A DNA stretch of 15,684 nt, taken from assembly GCA_015679605.1 (NCBI GenBank), contig JAAAVE010000235.1:3560-19243 (forward strand), read 5' to 3'. Both the position numbers and the translations under genes were made by a program. This document shows, in pieces, positions 1 through 7,860 of the stretch; the first letter of the stretch is position 1, and each line of letters begins with the position of its first letter. The notes below the pieces were generated by a model, which did no database searches, was not told where the DNA came from, and saw only the letters and a list, made by a program, of their open reading frames with translations. The stretch is from Podila epigama. Its lineage: Eukaryota > Mortierellomycota > Mortierellomycetes > Mortierellales > Mortierellaceae.

Positions 1-20
1 AAAAAAAAAAAAAAAAAAAA
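1..20. repeat. Homopolymer A run at left edge
   Basis: Twenty consecutive A residues open the window, mirrored by a T run at the other edge. It most likely marks where assembly stopped. It could also be the border of a longer A-rich tract, so no gene should be inferred to the left from it. Confidence 0.9.
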
Positions 21-125
21 GTGACTGACGCGAACGGTGGTGGCATGGACCATTGGTGAAAAGTGATAATTTCAGTGTATGGCAGTTGGTTTGATGCTAA
101 GCCACTCGCCCTTTCTTTTTATTGA

Positions 126-218
126 ATGACTGACTTGCACGCACATGCATCACTTTCAAGAAAAAAACTCATCCATCTCCACAAGGTCGACAACTCATCC
201 CATTTTCCTTCAACTTGA
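126..218 (+). promoter_or_regulatory. Possible upstream ORF before ARP8
   Basis: An ATG at 126 opens a 30-codon frame that ends with TGA at 216-218, two bases before the ARP8 start at 221. A five-codon ATG frame also lies at 45-59. If transcription starts upstream of 126, the 30-codon frame could dampen or gate ARP8 translation by reinitiation. The pyrimidine-rich stretch just before 221 could equally hold the transcription start, which would make the frame irrelevant. Only the geometry is seen; the regulatory role is inferred. Confidence 0.3.
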
Positions 219-220
219 AC

Positions 221-3200
221 ATGGAAAACAGAGCCGTACATGATACCACGGAGCAGGAAACACCAGCACAAACAGCAGCGAGCGATGTCAGTACCGTCGA
301 GTCAACTATGAATGCTCATGATTCGACTGCAAGAAACGAAGGAGAGAGCAACCTGACGACATCATTATCCATTACAGCAACGGAGTCACCATCTCAAGAC
401 AACAATGCTAAACCGGAAGACCATCCTTCGACAGACACAGCCATGGATATTGATTCAGAAGTGCCAGCAGCGACGACAGAACCGACACTGGATAATGACA
501 GCGCGAATACAGTCAAGTCAACTGAGGACAGGTCACTTGAGGCACCAAAAGAATTGATCAAGGAACAGTCCACGCCTCCAGCGCTTGTCAGTACAACTGC
601 CTCGGATGCTAGCCATGCTGAGCCCGTAACGGACTCGGCACCATTGACTAAAGCCGCTGAAGTTGATAACAGCGGTGCTGACGCGTCGTCTGAAACGGCT
701 ATCAAGTCGTCAACCCAAGAGCCAGTGCGGACAGAGGGTCACAGCAGTAAAGACGCACCTGCTACAGACCAAAAGGTCAAATCGCCAAAGGATGCTACAG
801 CCCATACACCGGCCCCTTCCTCTGCTGCCCGTGCATACACACCTCAATTCAAATTTACCACTTTTTCACCGATGGTGACTTTGCCGACCCGTAATATCTT
901 GAGTAACTATGTCAAATCAGAAAAGAACTTTGTTCTCAAGGACATTGCCGCGGCAGGGGACAAGACACGGCGAAACAAGAAGAGAAAGACAGCTAACGAA
1001 CAACCGCAGCAAGGAAGTCAACAGGGCGATCAGGAGGGTTGGACAGAAGAAGGTGCTCAGGGCGGAGACAGTGACAAGAGGAAACTGGCGCAGGGCAACC
1101 AGGAGGATCAAGGCGAATCACAAACATCTAACAGATCTAACGGTGGCGAGGACGATAATGAATCAAGTGACAGCAGCAGTGACAGTGACTCTGAAGAAAG
1201 TGTTATTGATGAGATGGATGAGGATGCTGAAGTTAAGGAGGTACATTTTTTCTCCCGCTTTTTTTTTGCATTCTTTTCTTCGTTTTTTGTAATTGATTAG
1301 CCTTTACATGGTTTCTTCTTTCAACGTTATATACTCATGCTGACCTTTCCCTTTCACATTTACTCGCTCAACATTCATAGTCTGCAGAGATGGGCAAAAA
1401 GGTTATTGTGATCCACCCCGGATCACGATTTGTGAGGATTGGACGAGCATCGGATGCCTATCCTGTTGTCACGCCACATGTCATTGCCCGGCGTATGAGG
1501 ACTGGATCAAATAGTAATCAGGTCGGCAAGAATGCATCTAAAGAGTCTGGCGCACCCTCAACCACAGATGACTCTTCTGCAATGGATGTGGACGATGATG
1601 ACCAGGATGATCGTTCGAAACTCGATGTAAGGTTTAATTGTCGTCCGTACAAAGGAAGACAAATGCTTTCGAGAGCGTACCAGAGTGCTAACAATACGAG
1701 ATGGATGTGGGATCCACTTTTAATATGTATTCCATTCCATTAGGTTGTCAATGACCGTTTTCTTCAGGAAATTGAGTATGATTTGAAGCAGAGAATGAAG
1801 GCAGCCAAGAGAAAGCCAGTAGCAAGCGCAAAATCTCAAGTCCGGTCTTTCAACTCATCAACCCAGCCCGAAAGGATTCTGGATCATAATGACCCATACA
1901 AGGTAGAATGGACAGACCCCAAGGCAGAAGGCGAGTTTGTAATTGGACAAAAGGTTCGTATGTGCTACATGTATACAATAATAAGACGACTGAACAAAAA
2001 CAAGTGAATGAAAGTGTTGCACCCGAATATGTATCTGATCAAGGAAATTCCAAATATCTATTGTTTTTGACAATTTCTTTTAGGCGCTGAACTTGCCTCC
2101 CGGAAACCACCACACGTTCAAGTTATTCTGGCCCATTGTTGGAGGACACTTTAACGACCGTGACTATACGTCTCCACGAGTTGCTACCGCCGATCTGGAA
2201 ACGATATGGACCAAGGTCATTCAGGACGACCTTGGCATTGAGAGGTCAAAGTTCAGGGTACGTTGTCGTTCACACAGATCTATACATACACATGTTTTCG
2301 ATTGTGTATAATCGTATGTGGATATGTTATGATTCTAAAAGGGAGGAGGACCTTTTTTTTTCTCATCAAGCTTTTTGTTCGTCTGTTGTCGGCATTTAGA
2401 AACACTACGCATTGCTTATTATTCCCGACTTGTTCAACAAACTGTATGTTGTTGAGCTTGTAGGAATGTTGTTAAAGTCGATGCAGTTCAAGGGTGTCAT
2501 GGTACAGCAAGAATCTGTATGTGCTAGTTTTGGTGCAGGAGTCTCGGCTGCCTGTGTTGTCGATATTGGAGCAGAGGTCACCAAGATAGCATGTGTCGAG
2601 GATGGTGTCTGTATCCCAAATTCTCGGGCTGTGCTAAAGTACGGCGGCGATGATATCACACGATGTTTCTCTGCACTGGTGAGGCGGAATGACTTTCCAT
2701 ACGCTGAACTGGATCTCAATCAGAACTACGACTGGAAACTTATGGAGGACCTGAAAGAAAAGTGGTGTACGATGGACGAGGCCGATTTGACAGTCCAGGT
2801 CTATTCGTTTTTTGTCCGCAAACCTGATCACCAGACTGAAAAGTATCAGACAAAAGTCTATGACGAAGTGGCGCTTTCACCCATGGTAACTATTCACTTT
2901 TATCTTTTTATTTCTCGCTCTTTTTTCTCGTTGATCATTGTTGCCAAAAGGCCATGTTTTGCTCAACTTCTTGCCCTTTGTTTTTCTAGTGCCTCTTCTT
3001 TCCAGGAGTGATTCGACGGTGGATCGAGGAACGCGAGGTCAACCCTGTGTTTACGCGCTTGATCAATTATGAAGAAATTAACGACGATGCGCCGCCGGTA
3101 TGTGGCTAGTGCCCTTTCAAGGTGTACCTTTCCATGATAGATACCCAAGTCCTGAGTGGGACAGTGCCTTGCTACTTGACTCATGTTCTTTTTGTTTTAC

Positions 3201-4139
3201 ATATATACACATATATACATTTGGTACTTCTGGATAGATCTCATTAGTGAATCAAGCATCCAAGAAAGGAGCAGCTGCAGCGGTAGCAGCTGCAGCAAGA
3301 GCAGGTACACCATCTTCAACCATCGCAGGCGATGACAATCCAGCTGGAGGTCAGGTCAATGGTAACAGTACACCATTAGGATCGACACCAGCGGCCACGC
3401 CGGCTCCATTGGCGATTGCACCTACAGCGGCTGTGGCGCCGAGTGTGGTTCCGTTCCAGATGGAACCATCTGTGACGACGACGGATGTTCCATGGGAGAT
3501 TGCAGGCACGATTGGCAAGGACCACTTCTCTAGCTTGGTGGCACTGGATGTTGTTGTGGCGCAGAGTATATCAAATTGTGAAAGCGAGGAGAGGAGCAAG
3601 AAGCTTTATGGAAGTATCATCCTTGTCGGAGGTGGAGGCATGATCAAGGGATTTGACCACGTTCTGGAAGACAGGTAAATATGTCTAGGCACTTTTGTTT
3701 ATCTCGTACACACACACACTCACACACATGCACATATACATATATATTTTTTTGTATGTGTGTGTGTACATACACCCATCTCTCAAACCAATTATCTACC
3801 TCTCTCACACCAATGTATCTACCACTCTCACACACAAGTATACATGTCTCTTTCGTACACATGTATATATCTCTTGCACTAACACACATTCACTCACTCA
3901 CTCACTCTTCTTGTAATGATGTGTGTAGACTCTTTCAAGCATTACCGGCTACACTGACCACGGTGGAAAAAGTAGAAGTTTTACCCTCACCTCGCGAGAT
4001 GGACCCACGCCTGCTGGTGTGGAAGGGAGGCAGTGTGCTTGGTAAACTGGAGACTGCCAAGGAATTGTGGATCAAACCATTAGAATGGGAACTACTGGGC
4101 CACAAAATCCTCCGTGACCGTGCCCTTTTTGTTTGGTAA
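221..4139 (+). CDS. ARP8: Actin-related protein 8, INO80 chromatin-remodelling subunit
   Basis: Arp8 is a nuclear actin-fold subunit of the INO80 remodeller; with Arp4 and actin it binds the HSA helix of the Ino80 ATPase and linker DNA. Eight exons fit: 221-1240, 1381-1626, 1744-1953, 2084-2257, 2400-2885, 2990-3097, 3238-3674, 3929-4139, all with GT-AG introns (104-254 bp), giving 963 residues. The first six junctions are phase 0 and the last is phase 2. The start is the ATG at 221; the open frame just upstream begins only with TTG. Residues 1-340 are low-complexity and probably disordered, with a basic KTRRNKKRK patch near 250 and an acidic Ser/Asp/Glu tail near 308-340. The actin fold starts with IHPGSRFVRIGRASD near 351, then PHVIARR, LLIIPDLFNK, ESVCASFGAG, CVVDIGAEVTK and ILVGGGGMIKG, and ends in ILRDRALFVW, very like the animal Arp8 C-terminus. 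An Ala/Thr/Pro-rich stretch at about 755-835 sits where Arp8 proteins carry a variable insert. Confidence 0.93.
3675..3928 (+). repeat. CA/TG- and CTCA-rich last intron of ARP8
   Basis: The longest ARP8 intron (254 bp, donor gtaaat, acceptor tgtgtag) is almost entirely short CA, TG, TA and CTCA repeats. Frames on either strand here are microsatellite translations rich in His, Thr, Ser and Tyr, not genes. A CTCACTCACTCACTC run lies immediately upstream of the acceptor region and may act as its pyrimidine-rich tract. Confidence 0.8.
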
Positions 4140-4496
4140 AGTGCATAATTGCATGAAGCGCATGTTTGCATATGAAGAAGAAGAAGAAGTAGAAGTAAAA
4201 AACGGGCTTTTCTTTGGACACAAAGTGTGCTCTCTCTACCCAAAGCAGGTTGTACGAGAAATAGACAACGAGTTTGACCAATGCATATATTTTTATTTAC
4301 AATTGATGTCGTGGTCGTGTGAACATGTCATTGTTCGTTGGTGACACAAAGAGTCGAGCAAAGTTGGAGAAAAAGACTTTTTTCTGTTTTCTTGTTTTCT
4401 TGTTTTTTTATGTTATGTTTGCGCGTGTCAGTCAATGACAACGGACAACAAAGATAGGGATGACTGTTGGTTCGGTAAATAAGGATGAATCTTTGG
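4140..4496. other. Convergent 3' intergenic region
   Basis: This 357 bp gap separates the ARP8 stop from the stop of the facing secreted-protein gene. It holds a GAAGAAGAAGAAG run near 4174, a T-rich stretch near 4377-4412 and a TTTATT near 4291 that reads AATAAA on the minus strand. No coding sequence is seen. It should contain both polyadenylation regions. Confidence 0.6.
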
Positions 4497-5399
4497 TTAG
4501 GCCTGGTCATCATATTCGTCTTGGACTTCGTCTTGGCGGTCCTCAAACATGATTTGGTTGATGATGGGCCATCGAAGCATTTCTTCCTCGGTAGGGATTG
4601 ACTTGGGATATGACGACGAGGAAGACGACGAGGAGGAGGGCAAGGGGGCATTGTTGTTGTTACGGATTTGTTGACCCTGAAGTTTGGGCACCTCTTCGGT
4701 GACATCCTCTGCCATGACGTTATCCTCCACCTCCTCGTCTTCGTCATGCCCCTCAAAGTGTTTAGCATAGAGATCAAATTCATCACCGGCAATGCTGCTG
4801 CTGCTATTGCTGTCATTGTCCAAGTCATCGTCTTCTCCTTGGTTCAGGGCATCGAGTTCTGCGTCAGACATCCAGAGACCAAGTGCTTCATCTTGACGAT
4901 TCCGACGGGTTTCAGGATCGAGGGAGAGTAACTCTTCTTCTTCGTTGTCAAGGAGTTGGTCAATGTCGTTTTGTTCTCGTTCGAGCTCGTCCTGTTCTTG
5001 GACGAGTAAGGCGAGTTTTGTGCGTTCATCTAGGGATTCTAGTTGACGGTATTGTTGTTCGAGGGCCTCGATGTCATTGATAAGACGGGTGTTGTCATTG
5101 TTGCGTGACGATGATGGTGAAGAGGAAGATGATAAAGAAGGGTTGGTGGGTGGTGGATGGAGACCGAGTTTGATGGTGACGGGGCGTGAGATAGTTTTGA
5201 AGGGTGAGGAAGGGGTATCTATTGAGGGAGAGTCAAGTGTAGATGATGATGAAGATGATGCTTGTGGTGTTGAAGACTCTTGTGGGATAGGAAAGGCATT
5301 GGTGGAGGTGGGGGTACAGAGGGAGAGTGCAAGTATGCAGACGAAGGTAGTGGGTGTGAAAAGGGTTTTTATTGATAATGAGGGTGATGATTTGTGCAT
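4497..5399 (-). CDS. Secreted acidic coiled-coil protein, unknown function
   Basis: Single-exon gene of 300 residues. The start is the ATG at 5397-5399; the frame continues upstream to 5456 but only from a TTG. Residues 1-35 look like a signal peptide: a basic N-region, hydrophobic core TFVCILALSLC and cleavage after STNA. Residues 36-100 are Ser/Pro-rich. Residues about 100-185 are heptad-like and charged (INDIEALEQQ, LVQEQDELEREQ), then a very acidic stretch runs to about 240, followed by a poly-Ser run at about 255-263. The end is less biased, with the hydrophobic island RWPIINQIMFED near 276-287. I see no catalytic motif and do not recognise the family. The open frame, coherent signal peptide and non-repeat C-terminus argue that it is real. 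It could be a secreted or secretory-pathway matrix-like protein; that is inference. Confidence 0.7.
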   Translation of the reverse strand: MHKSSPSLSIKTLFTPTTFVCILALSLCTPTSTNAFPIPQESSTPQASSSSSSTLDSPSIDTPSSPFKTISRPVTIKLGLHPPPTNPSLSSSSSPSSSRNNDNTRLINDIEALEQQYRQLESLDERTKLALLVQEQDELEREQNDIDQLLDNEEEELLSLDPETRRNRQDEALGLWMSDAELDALNQGEDDDLDNDSNSSSSIAGDEFDLYAKHFEGHDEDEEVEDNVMAEDVTEEVPKLQGQQIRNNNNAPLPSSSSSSSSSYPKSIPTEEEMLRWPIINQIMFEDRQDEVQDEYDDQA

Positions 5400-5510
5400 T
5401 GTGAAAGTGAGTTGTGTGTTGTGTGTTTGTGAGTGCAAAAGTGTATGTTTTGTCAAGTGTGGTAGAATGTGTGGTAGGTAGTCTTATAGTTGAAAGTGGA
5501 TTGAATGAAA

Positions 5511-5580
5511 ATGGATGGAATGGATGGATGGATGAATGGATGCAATGAATGGATGAATGGATGTATGGAATGGAATGGAT
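5511..5580 (+). repeat. GGATG/GAATGG simple-repeat block
   Basis: About 70 bp of imperfect GGAT, GAATG and GGAATG units in tandem, upstream of the start of the minus-strand secreted-protein gene. Unit drift suggests an old, decayed microsatellite. The units are not telomeric TTAGGG. Confidence 0.85.
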
Positions 5581-5738
5581 AAGACGAACAAACAAAGGAA
5601 AGAAGTGAAAAAAGAAGTGAAAGAGAAGAAAAAGAAAAAAAATAAAAAATGATGTCTGATTATGCCCCACTCTGTCCGTTTCTGTTCGCTGTGAGGTAAT
5701 CATCATATGCAATTCGCTCACCCTTTTTTCATGTTTTC

Positions 5739-5825
5739 TTGTCTGTCTGTCTGTCTTTTTTTGTCCACCTTGTCCGTCCATCCTTCTCGTCCATCCGTCC
5801 ATCCGTCTTGTCTGTCTGTCTGTCC
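5739..5825 (+). repeat. TGTC / CCATCCGT simple-repeat block
   Basis: Two TGTCTGTCTGTC runs (5740-5755 and 5807-5824) flank a stretch of TCCGTCCATCC units. The outer runs are the same tetramer found again near 12053-12164. Frames across it read as Ser/Val/Cys or Asp/Arg/Gln/Thr repeats and are not genes. Confidence 0.85.
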
Positions 5826-6110
5826 TTGAAACCCTAATAATATTTTTTTTTTCTTGTTGTCTTGTTGTCTTTCATGTCTGTCAAAATTGCATGATTGATT
5901 ATTTTGATTGTTATTATTGCGCTCATGGAAGTTTTCCGCACCTTCGGTGGCTACAGTTGTTGTCAATGATTGGATCCAGCGTGAGCAGTTTTTTTTCTTT
6001 TTTTTTTTTCCGTACCATGACTAAAAGCGGCAATTGACCTTGGTTTGGTACAGTCATCGTACTAACCTTGGTAAAAGTACTACCATCCTTGTCAAAGGAA
6101 CTTGACACCT

Positions 6111-6134
6111 GTCAACATGTCAACATGTCAAACA
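6111..6134 (+). repeat. Three tandem GTCAACAT units
   Basis: An eight-base unit, GTCAACAT, occurs twice exactly (6111-6118, 6119-6126) and a third time imperfectly (6127-6134). It lies in the divergent spacer and could be a clustered transcription-factor site or a short chance duplication. Confidence 0.6.
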
Positions 6135-7436
6135 ACACACGTGCATGTGTCGTGTCGTCCTGCAACACAGAGACAGGGCTGACAGTGGAGGGTCAACGGT
6201 CTGACACTCACACTCTCACACTCACACGCACACATTCATGCAGGCAACAATGGACAAAAAGATATGGAAATGGACATCTCCACCTCGCCCTCTCTCTCAC
6301 TCTCAGCCCTCAACCTTCATTCATCCCCCTCTGCTGTTCCAATCATGGTTGGCTCACTCATCCTTATTTTTGGGCAATCTTTGCTCTTGCCAGAATACAT
6401 AGTGTCGGCATCCGCCCTGGCAACCCACTGCTTTTTCTTTTTTCTTTTTTCATTCATTCTTTTTCCTGCTCACCTGCATAAACACCCAAATTAATTTTTG
6501 ACTAACCTCTTTGTCTCGCTGTGCACAAATGGTCGGTCCGTAGGATTGACCAGGCGAGCGAGCATGCGAGGGAGCGAGGGAAAAAAAAATGAAATGGAAA
6601 AAGAAAATGCGGTTTGACAGCCCGTTTTACAAACATGTAATTTTGCTCAATCCTTCCTCTAGGATGACTTTTTTCCTACATGTTTGTACAGTGAGGACCC
6701 ACAATTTGCATTTTTCTCACATTTATCAATCTTTTGATTGTTACACGCCTTGCAGCAACTGGACAAAAGTTTTACCATGGACCATAAAGCGACTAGCGTC
6801 TCTTTATGAATCTATACTTACCAACGATTCGTCGAGAAGACAAAGGAAGGGAGGGTTTTTTTTTTTTTTACTATTTTTCTATTTTACTACGAGGCAGTGA
6901 CGACGCCACATTTGCGTGTCCAATCCCCCCCACGTTGCATCTTCAATGGTGCAAACAACACAAAACATGCGTCACGCCAACTATTCTCTGTCCTTGCTTG
7001 CACAATCATTCCCTGAAATTTGTACCTCAGCAGGAACGCAGGAACATGCATAACGGACAAAAGGCTAAGCATCAACAACAGCAACAACAAAAAATGTTTA
7101 TGTGAGGTGGAACGGCCTGTCCACATTACCAACACAATTGCACTTTTGTTTCAACTTGCATAATGTTCCATACTTTGTAGCCTCTTTGTCAACGGATCAA
7201 CAATAACAAAGAAATAGAAATAGGGGTAAAAATGGCCAGGGTCCTTGACCATTGACCAAAGGTGTAGCAGTTGGGGTTCATATTCTACTTTTTCTTCTCC
7301 CAAAATGAGGTTTACAAAATATCGTAGGCGATAAAGATTCTATTGTTGGAAATACACAGTTCCTTTTGTTGAGAGAAGATAAAAAAAAATATTTGTGTTC
7401 ATATTTTACCTCCACAAACAGGCCGCATTCCGTGTC

Positions 7437-7828
7437 ATGAGGCTACAGGAATCAATGCAATGCCTTCATTTACCAATGAATGACTCTACACAGCGATTGA
7501 GTCAGGCGTTTGAACTCGTCTTCAAGAGCTCACCACAAGAGTATACTCGCCTTTGCACAGAATTTGATCCGCTTGGAGGTTTGCCACGAACATGGCTCGT
7601 CAAAGGAGAGTCCGGTACAGGGAAAACCTATCTCATCAACACGCTCAGTACACTGTACAATGTGGACTATATGGCCACCATCACCATTGGAGAACTCGCA
7701 GTGATATACCCTGGCGACATTGTCAAGGGTCTCCGGACCTTTCTTGGATCTGTTAAATACGCTGCGAAAGCCGTCGGTAAAATAAAGAATTTGCGTAAAA
7801 ATAATGGACATGACATTGATGAATCGAG

Positions 7829-7860
<32 letters not shown>

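Larger units (their letters stand above)
5400..7436. promoter_or_regulatory. 2 kb divergent intergenic region
   Basis: Head-to-head spacer between the secreted-protein gene (-) and the AAA ATPase gene (+). It contains a GGATG/GAATGG block, a CTGT/CCGT block, several T runs, an eight-base GTCAACAT repeat, CA microsatellites near 6200-6235 and CAA runs near 7074-7090. Frames up to about 190 codons here are repeat translations with no recognisable motif. The right half (about 6500-7430) is less repetitive and might conceal a 5' exon of the AAA gene, which lacks its expected N-domain; I could not identify one. Promoters for both genes presumably lie here. Confidence 0.6.

Noticed and set aside
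1-20. Poly(A) tail of a retroposed element or telomere-proximal sequence
   Set aside because: No target-site duplication, retroelement frame or telomeric repeat is next to it; paired with the T run at the other end it fits a contig boundary.
1390-1743. ARP8 starting at the ATG at 1390 as a separate gene from 221-1300
   Set aside because: A phase-0 GT-AG intron (1241-1380) joins the upstream acidic exon in frame to SAEMGKKVIVIHPG, so one gene is the simpler reading. A short form from 1390 cannot be excluded.
3644-3916. Overlapping frames on both strands through 3644-3916
   Set aside because: They lie in the CA/TG-rich last intron of ARP8 and are microsatellite translations.
5233-5802. Minus-strand 189-codon frame
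   Set aside because: Overlaps the secreted-protein gene in another frame and continues through GGATG and CTGT repeats; composition is repeat-driven.
6068-7135. Several 60-140 codon frames in the long divergent spacer
   Set aside because: Short, T-run or CAA-repeat-driven and mutually overlapping; none shows a domain or a credible start. One could hide a 5' exon of the AAA gene, but I could not support any.
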